Below, piece after piece: positions 11,759-23,977 of a stretch of DNA of 64,000 bases; position 1 is the first letter of the stretch; every line of letters starts with the position of its first letter. The notes under the pieces are model-generated. The model did not search any database. It saw nothing but the letters and a program-made list of their open reading frames with translations, and was not told the origin of the DNA. Made by a program: the position numbers and the translations under genes. The stretch spans positions 123,757,797 through 123,821,796 of the forward strand of contig CAKMRJ010005634.1 of the NCBI GenBank assembly GCA_928212115.1, in the 5' to 3' direction. This stretch comes from Lactuca virosa. Taxonomy: Eukaryota; Streptophyta; Magnoliopsida; Asterales; Asteraceae.

Positions 11759-12941
11759 ATGTCGATCCTAGTCAAGAACAACAACAATCCTCCTCTTCCT
11801 CCTCCTCCTCTATCAACTCAAAACTCATGATGCTCTCTATTGTCAGCTCTTAACAGGGAAAGACTGAATGATGATGGATTTAATTATCTTGAATGGATTA
11901 GAACCTTAAGGTTCATGTTCAGATATGAGAACAAAGAGTATGTTCTCAACGATGATGTTCCTAAACTTGGAGAGAATGCTACCCTAGAAGAAGTTACTAC
12001 CTACAACAAATATTATGATGAATCGAGCAAAGTGGCTTGCCTTATCTTAGCGACCATGACTTCTGGTCTCCAGAAGAACTTTGAAAATTGGGGCGCCTTT
12101 GACATAAATCATCAGCTCGAAGAAATGTTCAAAAAGCAAGAAAGAAAGAACGATTCGAGAGCGTTAAGTCACTCATGGCATGTAAACAACAAAAGGGAGC
12201 CTCTGTATGTGCGCACATCCAAAAGATGAAGTCGTACATAGACAAACTTGGGAATCTAGGTCTCGATCTGCCTAAGGAGCTGACCATGGACATGGTCTTG
12301 AACTCGCTTAGTACTTCATATTCCTAGTTCATCTTGAACATCAATATAAACAACCTCGATAAGACCTTGATGAAGTTGCGGTGCGTGCTCAAGACAGCTG
12401 AGGCAAGCATGAAGAAACCCAAGAACTCTAACACTACTACTCTGATCTTGGCTACTAACTATGGTTCTACTAAATAAAAAAGGGTTTCTCATCCCAAAGG
12501 AAAAGGGAAAGGGTAAGGTTGGACAGTCTGACCAAGGCCCTAAGAGAAAGGTCCAAGCTTAGATAACTCCTTTTGCTGATCCAAGTGAGGCTATTTGTTT
12601 TTTACTGCTAGTCCAAGGGTCACAAAAAGCGTAGTTGCTCTAAATACCTGGAGGACCTTAAGAAGGGAAAAGTCAAGGTGGCTAGCACCTCATATGTGTT
12701 TATGATAGAACTCCAAAGCACTTCTACTTTGAACTCTTGGATTCTTGATACAGGATGCGGTACTCACATTTTCTCTGATATGCAGGGACTAAGACAAAGT
12801 AGGAAGTTGAGGCATGGTGAGCTCAACATGATCATGGGAAACAGGCACAAGCTAGCTATTACACGGATTGGGAACTATGAGTTCATGCTTGGTGGTGGTG
12901 TTTATCTTAGTTTATTAAATTGTTGTTTTCGCCTGATATGA
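11759..12941 (+). pseudogene. gag: Copia-2 gag and protease start
   Basis: ATG at 11759 opens a Pro-rich N terminus (NNNNPPLPPPPLSTQ) that meets a stop at 11828. The gag domain continues in a shifted frame (11840-12229) with NDDGFNYLEWIRTLRFMFRY and TMTSGLQKNFENW, similar to Copia-1 gag. Downstream frames keep ELTMDMVLNSL near 12280 and a wrecked zinc knuckle near 12595-12650. At 12678-12941 the protease entry TLNSWILDTGCGTHIFSDMQ retains Asp-Thr-Gly. Copia-3 begins 36 bases later. At least three frame interruptions. Confidence 0.88.
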
Positions 12942-12971
12942 CACGAAAAATTATTTATTTTTATGCATTTT

Positions 12972-12976
12972 ATAAG
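12972..12976 (+). repeat. Target-site duplication of Copia-3 (left copy ATAAG)
   Basis: ATAAG precedes the left LTR, and the identical ATAAG follows the right LTR at 19039-19043. Confidence 0.93.
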
Positions 12977-13138
12977 TGTTGGGTGAAAACAAAACAAATC
13001 AAGAACTTCAAACAAATATCAAAAACAAACTTCGGTGAACTCACAAAAAATTCTGAAAAACATAAATCAAAAGAACATGATATTTAACGTGGTTCGGTCA
13101 AGATGTCCTACGTCCATAGGCGAACGTGAGAAAGAGAA

Positions 13139-13176
<38 letters not shown>

Positions 13177-13848
13177 GATTTTATTAACTTTCTGGAACTA
13201 TTACAAGCACTCAAAATTGTATCTTACTTTGAGCTCTCACATAAATCTAGCAATTTACAATAATGGGGGTATGGGCCTATTTATACTTGAGGGATTAGAC
13301 TTAAAACCCTAATAAGCCAAGCCCATTGGCCCATAGGCCCAAGAATGGTGACAACCAATCATATTACGCCATGCAACATCTCCTGGAACATTCTTCCATA
13401 TGATACAACCCATGAGCATCAGCAACACACATGGTAGATCATCTTCACCATATTAGAGCAATATGATCACCTTGGCGCAACAAGAACATGCTTGGTGCAA
13501 CAATATACTCCATAGCGCAAGAGGAAACCCCATGGCGCAAGAAGGATACCTCATGGCATAAGAGGGAGCAGGATGGTGCAAGAAGGAATGCTTATGGCAC
13601 AACAACATCCTTCTTGGCCCATCCCTTTATCAAATGGTGCAACAAGGTTCCCTTGTTGCTCCATGTCACTCGCAAGTGCTTCAAACCTCTTCCAGGTGTT
13701 CCAGACCCCCCTTTACATGACATTTTCCCTTGGCCCTTGATCAGTTTCTTTGTCATATGATCCATTCCTTTGTCACGTGCTCCATGAACCCCATATGCTC
13801 AGTTGTGATCTAAGTTCTCCATGATGGACAAGACTTCATACCCCAATA
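12977..13848 (-). repeat. Copia-3 3' LTR (872 bp)
   Basis: On the plus strand it starts TGTTGGGTGAAAAC and ends ATACCCCAATA. It contains a GA microsatellite (13140-13170) and a degenerate series of TGGCGCAA-type repeats (about 13470-13640). It lacks about 300 bases present in the partner LTR (roughly 18330-18620 there). The open frame at 13488-13760 lies wholly in this LTR and is not a gene. Confidence 0.9.
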
Positions 13849-14067
13849 ATCTACCGCTTGAAGGCTTGAACAACTTCATCTGCCATTTAAATTTCACTAT
13901 TCCTTAAAGTACCCTCTCTTTCTCTCTCTTTGCCAAAACCCTTTTCTTCAATGTTTTGAAAGGCTAGTTGAAGCAATGAAAAGCTTCAACTTCTTATTGG
14001 TAACAAGCTTAATGAAAATATCGGCTGGATTCTTCATACCAAGGATTTTCTCTAAGTTTAGAGTTCC

Positions 14068-14538
14068 TTAATTGATTAACTCTCGAATGAAATGGTACCT
14101 CATCTGAATGTGTTTGGTTCTACTGTGAAACACTGGATTCTTTGCTAAGTGAATTGCACTTTGGTTGTCACAATACAACACACAATCCTCCTGCTGCATT
14201 CCAAGTTCTGAAAAGAAACTCTTCAACCATATGATCTCTTTGGAAGCTTCTGCAAGTGCCATGTATTCTGCTTCTGTGTTTGAAAGAGAAACACTCTTTT
14301 GTAGCCTTGACATCCAGGTGATTATTTTACCTCCAAATGTGAACACATAACCCGTTGTGCTCTTGTCGGACTTTACACATCCACCTAAGTCTGCATTAGC
14401 GAAGCCTTGTAAAACTACTAATTTTCTTCTAAAACATAAGGAACACTGAACTATTTCTTTTAAGTAGCATAACAACGATTTCACTCCTTCCCAATGTTGT
14501 CTTCCTGGATTTGACATAAATCTGCTCTCAACTCCCAC
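14068..14538 (-). pseudogene. pol: Copia-3 RNase H
   Basis: An open frame of 156 codons covers the end of RT (SNPGRQHWEGVKSLLCYLK) and RNase H: FANADLGGCVKSDKSTTGYV, SVSLSNTEAEYMALAEASKE, LYCDNQSAIHLAKNPVFHSR and KHIQMRYHFIREL. The catalytic Asp (ANAD), Glu (TEAE) and Asp (YCD) are all present. RNase H degrades the RNA strand during reverse transcription. It is the C-terminal part of a broken pol, separated from RT by frameshifts. Confidence 0.93.
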
Positions 14539-14539
14539 T

Positions 14540-15491
14540 GCATGAGCAATGTCTGGTCTGGTGCAAAATCATTGCATACATTAAACTACCAACTGCAGAT
14601 GCGTAAGGGAACTTTAGCCACGTATTCTCTATCTTCTTCCGTTTTGGGGATTTCTTCTTAGTAAATCTCAAATAATTCCCAGTGGTGTACTTCTGGCTTT
14701 CACATCTGCATGCTGATCTTTTATAAAACTTTCTTGATGTACTTGGCTTGTGAATGTTCTAGTGTAACGGTAACTCTGTCCCTGGCTATGCTTAAGCCTA
14801 ATATTTGTTTAGCAGCCCCTAAGTCCGTCATCTAGAACTCATTGGCTAATTGCTTCTTCAGCTTGTTGATCTCCTGCATGTCGGATCTTGCAATCAACTT
14901 GTCATCAACATATAACAAAAGGATGATATAAGAGGACTTGAATTTCTTCAAATTACTCATTCCTCTACATGAAGTTGTCAAACTTCAAGTACAACCACCT
15001 TGGAGCCTGCTTCAAACCATATAATTTTTTTTAGTTTGCACACCAAATTTTCCTTGCCAACTATGGGAAAACTTTCTGGTTTAACCATGTAGATATATTC
15101 TTCCAGGTTGCCATGGAGAAAAGGTTTCTTCACATCTAGTTACTCTAAATGGAGATCTTCAGAGGCCACAATTCCCAAAACCATTATGATTGTAGTCATC
15201 TTCACAACTGGAGAAAAGATCTCATTATAATCAACCGACCGCTTCTGTTGGAAACCCTTGACTACCAACCATGCCATATATCTCTTTGGATCCATCAATG
15301 TTATCCTTAACCAGAAACACCCACGTATTTGGCAATGCTTTCTTTCCTGCTGGGAGCTTGACCAAGGACCAAGTATGATTCTTGTCAAGTGAGCTCAATT
15401 CTTCGTCCATAGCCTTTTTCCACTGTATAGATTCTTTCATCCTCAAGGCTTCTGGATAAGAATCAGGTTCACCAATCTCTATCAGCAACAA
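14540..15491 (-). pseudogene. pol: Copia-3 reverse transcriptase
   Basis: The N-terminal RT part is in two frames. One at 15231-15491 has MKESIQWKKAMDEELSSLDKNHTWSLVKLP; the other at 15140-15388 has AWLVVKGFQQKRSVDYNEIFSPVVKMTTI. Near 14895-14915 the minus strand encodes LLYVDDK, so the catalytic YVDD box is kept. Stops and frame changes in between make it non-functional. Confidence 0.88.
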
Positions 15492-15599
15492 GAAGTTTGC
15501 TAAATGAGTATACCTGATTGGAGGCCTTCGTACTCTAGTGAATCTACGGATGGTAGGAGTTTCAGTTTCTACACCTTCATTCTATGAACTAATATCATC

Positions 15600-16830
15600 C
15601 ATGCTCCCATTATCTCCAGTTTCATCAGAGCTCCTACTACTTCCTGAACTTTCACCCATCTCTGGAGTACTGACAGGTTTTATAATGTCATCTTCTGAAG
15701 TTTCTTCTAAATCAAATTATTCTTCCTTTTCTGGTTGTCTGTTACTACCCGAGCCCTTAGCAAGTTCATCCTTGTATAGCGCATTCTCATTGAACACCAC
15801 ATCCCGACTTTTGATAAACTTTTTGTGCCCGTTATCTCATAAGTGGTATTCCATGTCGTCCAACGCATAGCATATAAAGGTGCACTTCCTTGACTTTGCC
15901 TCTAGCTTGTCTCTCTCACAGTCTTTGAATTTTACGTACGAGACACAACCGAAGACCTTCGTGTGTTTAAATGAAACCTCACGACCTTGCCATTCTTCTT
16001 CTGGAATATTAATCCTTATAGGAACTGAGGGTCCTCTATTGATTAGGTATGTAGCTGTGTTGAGTGTATCTGCCCAAAACATCTTGGGTAAACCTACATG
16101 TAGTCTCATGCGCTTTTCCCTTTTATTCAATAGCTAATCGATTCTACTGAGGTGTTTATGGAATGGTCTTTTGCATCCTGATTCCATGTTCATCACAAAA
16201 ATCAAGAAATTCTTAAATGTATTGTATTCGCCCCCATTATCAGATCCGAAACACTTGATTTTCAATTTAGTTTCATTTTACGCTGCTTTCCATTTCTTGA
16301 TAGCACTGAAAACTTTAGACTTTTGTTTCAAGAAATAAAGCCAAACTTTCCTAGTGTAGTCATTGATGAAAGTAACATAATACCGGGATCCTCCCACTGA
16401 TGCAACTGAAGTGGGACCATAAACATTTGAATGAACAAGCTCCAATTTCCCTATCTTGGGTGAATGTGGTACCTTTGTGAAAGTAACTTTCTTCTATTTG
16501 CCAAGAACACATGGCTCACAGAAATCTACTGACACGTTCTTCAGATCTGGAATTCTTCCTTTGGAGGCAAGCATCTTCATTCCTGTTTCACTCATATATC
16601 CAAGCCTTTGGTGCCATAGATTGGATGCCACAACTTCTTCAACAACATATGCCTCATCATCAGAAACTTACACCATGTAAAGTATACCCGACTTCTGACC
16701 TCTAGCAACCACCAAGTTTCCCTTTGTCACCTTCAACTGATGATCACCAAAAGTGACATGATGACCTTCATCATCAAGTTGCCCCACTAATATCAACATT
16801 CTTTTCCAGTCTAGATTGAACTTGACATTA
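15600..16830 (-). pseudogene. pol: Copia-3 pre-integrase and integrase
   Basis: On the minus strand, 16141-16830 carries the pre-integrase to core region in broken frames: VTCQLGKQKK, SNVYGPTSVASVGGSRYYV, FGSDNGGEYN. The open piece 15837-16130 continues with HVGLPKMFWADTLNTATYLI and FKHTKVFGCVSYVKFKD. The block PTSVASVGGSRYYVTFI is the usual first-Asp neighbourhood, but the Asp itself appears as Asn (SNVYGP). At least three interruptions. Confidence 0.85.
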
Positions 16831-16838
16831 TTCAAAGT

Positions 16839-17830
16839 CTATTTCATACCCAAAGTAGTCTTGAGGACCATATCCCCAACACCTGTAATATAAAGGCTAT
16901 TGTTGTCTGTCAGTCTGACTTTCCCTTGGTAATTCCTGAAATTATGCATTACGTCTTTGGAATGACTAGCATGGAATAACGCACCGAAATCCATGATCCA
17001 AGATTCAACTGAGTTTCCAACTACATAGATAAGAGCATCTCCTTCAAAGTTTGATGCAATGTTCATCTCATTCTTTCCTTTGTCTTTAAGAGGCTTCAAA
17101 AATTGATTCCTTAAATGGCCCTTTTCTTTGCAGTTCCAACAGGTGATGCCCTTCCTAGTTTTTGATATACCTCTCTTCCTCGACTTTTATCTTCCTTTAC
17201 CCCCACTCCCTATGTTTGACTTCCTTCCTCTTTGCTCAGTACTAAGAAGACTGTTAGAGGATTCTTTAGCACTTCGTCTGCATACATCCTTGCCATGGAT
17301 TAAGTCGTGTGTGCCTTCAAATTTCATCTTGGCACATTCAACTGAGTTGCTGACTACGGTCACTGTTCCTTACCAAATTTTGGGTAATGATGATAATAGT
17401 AGCAGTGCTTGGACTTCAATTTCAAATTTAATCTCAACCGATGTCAACCGTGACAGTATTGAATGAAATTCATGGACATGATCAGTCACTGAGCCACCTT
17501 CCTTCATTTTCAGATTCATCAATTGTCGAATCAAGTGAACCTTATTCGATGTTGAAGGTTTCTCGTACATGTTAGATAGCGCCTTTATCAATAAGTTTTC
17601 TTCTCATTGAAAATGTTTTAAGCAATGTTCTTTGCCAATGATAAACGCACCACACCAAGTGCCTGTCGATATAACAACTCCTAATCCTCTTGTTTCACAA
17701 GGAACGTCTTATCCTCTGACAACGGTTCATGTAAATTCTTTTGGTAGACGTAGTCTTTAATATGCGTCTTCCAAAAACCGAAATATTTTCCATTCAACTT
17801 GTCGATCTTAACGCTCCCATCTTCAGCCAT
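16839..17830 (-). pseudogene. gag: Copia-3 gag and protease
   Basis: ATG at 17830 (MAEDGSVKIDKLNG) lies only about 13 bases beyond the primer-binding-site start. The UBN2 gag domain follows: YFGFWKTHIKDYVY, then at 17370-17591 NMYEKPSTSNKVHLIRQLMNLK and GSVTDHVHEFHSILSRL. A zinc knuckle near 17110-17160 reads CWNCKEKGHLRNQF, with the last Cys changed to Phe. Protease at 16839-17099 has SVESWIMDFGALFHAS, where the Asp-Ser-Gly triad is Asp-Phe-Gly. Frame breaks occur near 17620 and 17360. Confidence 0.88.
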
Positions 17831-17832
17831 AT

Positions 17833-17844
17833 CTCTGATACCAG
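17833..17844 (-). promoter_or_regulatory. Copia-3 primer-binding site (initiator Met tRNA)
   Basis: The minus strand reads TGGTATCAGAGA, followed within three bases by the gag ATG. It lies two bases inside the LTR start at 17847. Confidence 0.88.
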
Positions 17845-17846
17845 TT

Positions 17847-17994
17847 TGTTGGGGGACAAAAAAACAAGTCAAGTACTTCATAGAAATATCAAAAACAAAC
17901 TTCATTAAACTCACAAAAACTTCTGAAAATATAAATCAAAAGAACACGATATTTAACGTGGTTCGATCAAGATGACCCATGTCTACTGGTGAAC

Positions 17995-18059
<65 letters not shown>

Positions 18060-19038
18060 TTTTATTAACTTTTTGGAACTATTACAGGCAATCAAAATTG
18101 TATCTCACTTTGAGCACTCATAGAAATGTCGTAATTTTCAGTGATTGGGTATGAGCTTATTTATACTTAAGGGGTCAGGTTTAAACCCTAATAGGACAAG
18201 CCCATTGGACTATAGGCCCATGAATGGTGACAAACAATGATATTCGGCCATACAACATTTTTAGGAACATTCTTCCATGTCACAAAACTCATGAGCATCA
18301 ACAACACACATGATGGACCACCTTGACTATAGTGGAGCAGCATGATGCACATGTGACGCATCATGAACACTAATGGTCCAACATCCATCTTGGTGGCACA
18401 ACATGGTGTAATCCTGAGCAATACCAACTTCTGAGCATCCTTGAACGATCTTAAGCATCATAGAGGAATTCATAGCATACTTGGCTCATCAGGGATACCA
18501 TGGCTCATCAAGGAACCAAAATGACCCATCTTGCACCATGATGGCACAACATGTGCAAGGATGGTGCAACAAGCTTCATGTGTGGCGCAAACAATTCAAG
18601 GCTGGAGCAACATCACCACCTTGGTGCAACAAGAACATGCCTGGCGAAATAATATACTCCATGACGCAACAGGAAACCCCACGGTGCAAGAGGGAGACCT
18701 TATGGCCTAAGAGGGATACTTCATGGCACAAGAGGGACGAGGATGGTGGTAGAAGGAATGCTTATGGCGCAACAGCATCCTTCGTGGCACATCCCTTTAT
18801 CAGATGGTGCGACAAGGTCTCCTTGTTGCTCAATATCACTCTCAAGTGCTCCAAACCTCTTCCAGGTGCTCCAAACCCCCCTTTATCTGATATGTTCCTT
18901 TGGCACTTGATCCATTCCTTTGTTAGATGATCTATTCCTTTCTGAGATGATCCATTCGTTTGTCACATGCTCCATGAGCCCCAAGTGCTCCATTGTGATC
19001 TAAGTGCTCAATGTTAGACAAGAGTTCATACCCCAACT
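17847..19038 (-). repeat. Copia-3 5' LTR (1192 bp)
   Basis: It starts on the plus strand with TGTTGGGGGACAAA and ends ACCCCAACT before ATAAG. It includes a GA repeat at 17997-18050 and an extended series of TGG(C/T)(G/A)CAACA-like units (about 18480-18800). It is 320 bp longer than its partner. The frame at 18481-18930 is repeat-encoded and not a gene. Confidence 0.9.
17997..18050. repeat. (GA)n microsatellite in Copia-3 LTR
   Basis: A perfect GA run; a shorter version is at the corresponding site of the other LTR (13140-13170). Confidence 0.9.
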
Positions 19039-19043
19039 ATAAG

Positions 19044-21860
19044 GATGTTGTTGTTTTCTTTTGTAATGATAATGGTGGCATTTGGTTTATAAGAGTAGTA
19101 GTTTTATATTCAAAGCTAGTCCTTGTAAAGGTGTGTATGAAAGTGTTGTTTGAGTGGGTGATGTTGATAAACTATTACTTAATTTTGGTTCTTCTAATAG
19201 TGAATTAGATAATTCATGTTTGTGGAATTGTCGACTTGGCCATATAAACAAGAAGCGCATCGCCAAGCTTCAATGTATGGCATCTTGGAATCATTTGACC
19301 TCAAGTCAAATGATGTATGCGAATATAGCTTACTTGGAAAGATGAAAAAGGCGCGATTCAAAGGTCAATGTGAAAGAGGCAAGGAGTTATTGAATCTCAC
19401 CCTCACAGATGTTTATGGACCATTCAAATCTGCTACTATACATGGAGAAAGATACTTCGTGACTTTTATTGATTATTTTAGCAAATATGAGTATATCCAT
19501 CTAATCAAGCATAAGTCAGAAACCTTTGAGGTGTTCAAAGAGTTTCAAAACAAAGTAGAGAACCTACTGGGCAGAAAGATCAAGATGATCTGATCCGATA
19601 GGGGTGGAGACTATTTAAGTCTTGAATTCTACGATCATCTAAAGAATTGAGGAATAGTTTCATAATTGTCTCCTCCCATAACACCAGAGTTGAATGGTGT
19701 AGCTAAGAGAAGAAATCAGACGCTATTAGATATGGTTCGATCAGTGATGATTCCAACTACATTTCCATATATTTTTAGGGGTATTCCTTAGAGATAGTCG
19801 CCCACATCCTAAACCTCGTACCTACTAAGAAGAATGTTAAAACACCCTCTGAAATGTGGAGTGAGACACATCCTTCTCTAGCATATATAAATGTTTGGGG
19901 TTGTGACGCTTTTGTTTTTTGCGAGGCGAATGATAAGATCGAGTCCAGATCAGAGAATGTTACTTCATGGGTTATCCACAAAAGTCTTTTGGATACTTTT
20001 TGCACAAACCATCTGAGAACAAGGTGCTTGTTGCTCGAACGAGATTCTTCCCTGAGAGGGATCTCATTTCCAAAAAGGACACGGAGAGAAATGTTTACCT
20101 AGAAGAGCTTCAAGAGTCAAGTGAGGAAGAACCTTTAGTAGACACTAGCACTCAACATGAGGCGAAACAACCTGTTGACGAACCACAACCTGAGGTAGTT
20201 AGATTGTTGAACAAAATGATATATCTCCACCTCCCCTTCGCAGATCCAATAGAGTTTTTCTTCCTCCTAAGTTCTATGGTTTCCATATAACCACAGAAAG
20301 AGACGTATGGAGCAATGATCGTACATTGGTTAATATGGATGAGCCATCCAACTATAAGGAACCGATGGTAGGCCCAGAGGTTGCCAAGTAAAAGGAAAGC
20401 AGGGAGATTGAGATTCAGTCCATGTATAACAAATAAGTTTGGAATTTGGTTGATCCCACCCATGGCATCAAAACTGTTTGTGAAAATGGATCTTCAAGAA
20501 GAAGTCCGACATGGATGTGAATTTGCACACATTCAAGGCTAGGTTAGTTGCAAAGGGTTATACTCAAACTCAAGGGATTGATTATGAGGAAACTTTCTCA
20601 CAAGTATCCAAGATCAAGTCTATTAGGCTATTGATTGACATATGAGCTTTTCATGATCATGAAGTATGGCAAATGAATGTGAAAGCCGATTTCCTTAACG
20701 AAAAACTCGTAGAGGAAGTGTATATGGCACAACCTGAGGGTTTCATAGATCCAAAATATCCAAATAGTGTATGTAGGCTTGAAAGGTCCATCTATAGACT
20801 AAAAAAGCGTCTCGCAACTGGAACCTTTGATTTCACAATAAGGTCAAAGAGTTGGATTTTCTAGAAGTGAAGTTGAGTCCTACGTATATATCAAAGCTAG
20901 TATTGTATGTAGATGGCATACTCTTTATAGAAAATGATATCCCGACGTTGCAAGGTGTTAAGACGTGGCTTGGGAGTGGTTTTGCTATGAAGGATCTAGG
21001 AGAGCTTGCATACATACTTAATATAAGAATCTATAGAGATAGATCAAAACGTCTAATAGGACTGAGCCAGAGTACATACATGGATAAGATCTTGAAAAGG
21101 TTCAAGATTCAAAACCCGAAGAAATGTTTTCTACCTATGCAACATGACACCAAATTAAGTAGAACTCAATGTACTAGTTCTAGTAATGAACATGATAGAA
21201 TGTTCTGAGTCATGTATGCTTCTACTATAGGATCGATCATGTATGTCGTGGCATGTACTTGACCTGAAGTCTTATTTTCATTGAGAATTGTGAGTCTTTT
21301 TCAGGACAACCCAGACGATAGTAATTAGACAATAGTAAAGAGCATTTTGAAATACCTAAGAAGTATGAATGATATGTTCTTGGTATATAGGGGTAAATAT
21401 GAGTTAAGAATTAAAGGTTATACAGATGCAAGTTTCCAGACTGATAGGGACAAATCATGTTCGCAGTCAGGATGGATATTATTGCTTAATGAGGGATAAG
21501 TCACTTGGAAAAGTTCAAAACAGATGACAATGGTAGACTGTATGTGCAAGCGAGAGTATATATCGGCTAGTGCTGTGAAAGAAGCTACATGGTTGAAGAA
21601 TTTCATTGATGATCTTGGTGTCATTCCGAGCATCAAGGATATTTGGAAATCTACTATGGCAATGAGTGTGCAGTCGCACTTATTAAAGAACCCAGGGAAC
21701 CTTGTAACTCAAGGCATTTACTTAGGAAATTCCACTATGTAAGACATCGGTTCAAGGATAGAGACATTATCGTGAATAGGGTGTCATCTAGGAGAATCCA
21801 TCTGATCCATTTACGAAGCCATTATCGAGGATCAAGCATGATAGTCATACTAGATCTATA
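19044..21860 (+). pseudogene. pol: Copia-2 pol: pre-integrase, integrase, RT and RNase H
   Basis: Pre-integrase: DNSCLWNCRLGHINKKRI near 19210, then a frame change into 19216-19593 with LESFDLKSNDVCEYSLLGK, TDVYGPFKSATIHGERYFV and FSKYEYIHLIKHKSETFEVF. It stops in the next motif (SDRGGD near 19600). RT: DYEETFSQVSKIKSIRLL near 20580, MNVKADFLNEKLVEEVYMAQ at 20673 and LVLYVDGILFIEND near 20900; the catalytic YVDD has become YVDG. RNase H: GYTDASFQTDRDKSCSQSG near 21418 and EYISASAVKEATWLKNFIDD near 21550. At least six frame breaks. Same Copia family as Copia-1. Confidence 0.9.
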
Positions 21861-21879
21861 AGCATTAGATTTGCTGATG

Positions 21880-22795
21880 ATATGGTGTAATTGTTTGGTT
21901 GTTTACTTTGATAGTTTTTGAAATATTTAACAGTATAAATTGTAACTGAATTCATGTTTATTTTGTGGAGACTTAATAAAATCCTAGTGATGCTATCATT
22001 TCTATTAATTTATTATTGTGTTTTGTTTTTTCATGTTTGGAAGACACTTCCAGAGTATTAATTTACTCAAACCTCCACAGTCGGTCACACTCTTGGAAGT
22101 AAGTATCATTTCAAGACTGTCATGTGTAATAATGGTTTAAATATAGTGATTGGAAATAGCATTGTGACTGCGCCAGCACACTTATGAGTACTTATTGGAG
22201 ATTTAAGTATTGGAACAACCCGCACTTAGAGATTACTTCATGGATACATTCACGGGTAATTCTAAGATGATAATATCTTTTGTTCTTCAAACCGAGATAC
22301 ATGTGGGGTTTAGCTCTATGATTTTGTTATGTACTGGTATACTCTAACACTATCCGTAACTGGTAGCAATAACATGTATATCCATGTATGACCTGATGAA
22401 ATAGACAAAAACTATGTAGTCAAAGTTTATTCATCCCTTGTGCCTTAACAAGAGAAGTGATATCTATGGGCCCCTCGATGATTTGGTGTTGACATCATAA
22501 ATTTATGGTCGGGTCTTGACTGAAATTGATGTGTTCAATTTAGTAGTCATATGTAGTCATCACAAGTCTATAATTGGGAAACATAATCTTGAATTATGAT
22601 ATTGACCATTATCTATGTCTCGAATTCATACAGACATCATGAGGATGAAGGAACATGTGATCACTTATATGTGGGCGGAAATTGATTAGATCAGAGTTCG
22701 GTAGATGCATTGAATAACATACTTTCTGTTTAATATTAGTCATTAGAGAAGTATTGGACCATATATATAGTTGATGACATGTCCAAGTAGGAAAC
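21880..22795 (+). other. Copia-2 3' non-coding region
   Basis: About 0.9 kb between the end of RNase H and the 3' LTR with no coding signal. Nothing recognisable except a weak purine-rich stretch just before the LTR (AAGTAGGAAAC), which may be a decayed polypurine tract. Confidence 0.6.
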
Positions 22796-23551
22796 TATTA
22801 GAAAGTGTGTCCAAGGTCATTAACTATTGGTAATATTTCTAATTATAACAGGGTCCTCTTGGGTTGCCCTCGAGACTTAAATTAAGTAGAATTAATAAAG
22901 GAGGAATTAGTATATTAATTATTATGGTTTAACAATTAGTTAGAAACTAATTAGAAAACAATTTGGAATTAGTTAACAATTTAATTAATAGAAGGGTTGA
23001 ATGTCAATTAAACAACAGTTGATTAATTAGGAATATTCCAGAACACTAGGAAGAAGGGTGGTGGACGAAAATTCGATTTAGATTAGGGAAATTTCATTCT
23101 TAGGGTTATCCATCCCACATGGGCTTGAGGATAAAACCTTGGAAGGTATCCATGGCTATAAATTGGGACTTAGGGATTCATTCATTCTTGCTTTTTCTTG
23201 GCTTGAAGTTTCGTTACTTCTTTCTCACTCCTTCTGGAAGAAATCTCCTATAGTTCATCCCCACCAAGTTATTTTGATTCTACATTTTGAGTTAATTGGA
23301 TGTGAACCAACAGAGGGATTATGGTTTGGTTCCTGATCATCCAAACAAGGTGGCACACACGAGAGCTCAAGCGTGAAGGTCTTTGCTTGGAAAAGAGGTA
23401 TGTGATTCTTCTTTTGTATTTTTGTTTTCTAGGGTAGATGTAATTAGTATGAAACCATAGATCCGTAGGTTGCATGTACACTTAGGTATATCGTAGTTTT
23501 GATTTTTTCGCTACCTAGTTTAGATTGTACTTAATGAGTAAAAACCTAACA
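22796..23551 (+). repeat. Copia-2 3' LTR (756 bp)
   Basis: It aligns with 9812-10547. The left terminus is mutated (TATTAGAAAGTGTGTCC instead of TG). It ends AAAACCTAACA followed by ACTTA, the partner of the TCTTA before the 5' LTR. Confidence 0.88.

Positions 23552-23977
<426 letters not shown>

Larger units (their letters stand above)
12977..19038 (-). mobile_element. Copia-3: Ty1/Copia element, complete between LTRs, nested in Copia-2
   Basis: The right LTR 17847-19038 and left LTR 12977-13848 are flanked by perfect ATAAG duplications (12972-12976, 19039-19043). On the minus strand the order is primer-binding site, gag, protease, integrase, RT, RNase H. Sequence type (gag MAEDGSVKIDKLNGKYFGFW, IN region NTATYLINRGPS, RNase H TEAEYMALAEASKE) is Tork/Tnt1-like, which I give as likely only. 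It inserted in the protease to pre-integrase part of Copia-2. Gag-pol is broken at several points. Internal length is only about 4 kb. Confidence 0.93.
9812..23551 (+). mobile_element. Copia-2: Ty1/Copia element with both LTRs, split by Copia-3
   Basis: Order on the plus strand: LTR 9812-10547, primer-binding site 10549-10560, leader, gag (11759-12941), [Copia-3 insertion 12977-19038], pre-integrase, integrase, RT, RNase H (19044-21860), 3' non-coding DNA, LTR 22796-23551. Flanking pentamers are TCTTA and ACTTA. Without Copia-3 and one copy of its 5-bp duplication the element would be about 7.7 kb. The proteins and leader resemble Copia-1. Many stops, frameshifts and a lost RT catalytic Asp show that it is a fossil. 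The two LTRs differ at many places by eye, so it is older than Copia-3 and Gypsy-B. Confidence 0.9.

Noticed and set aside
13488..13760. Open frames in Copia-3 LTRs (13488-13760 and 18481-18930) with repeated Met/Ala/Gln/Glu stretches
   Set aside because: Encoded by short LTR repeats, differing between the two LTRs, without family resemblance.
23139..23336. Small frame in Copia-2 3' LTR and its counterpart at 10283-10492
   Set aside because: LTR sequence; the frames differ between the two LTRs.
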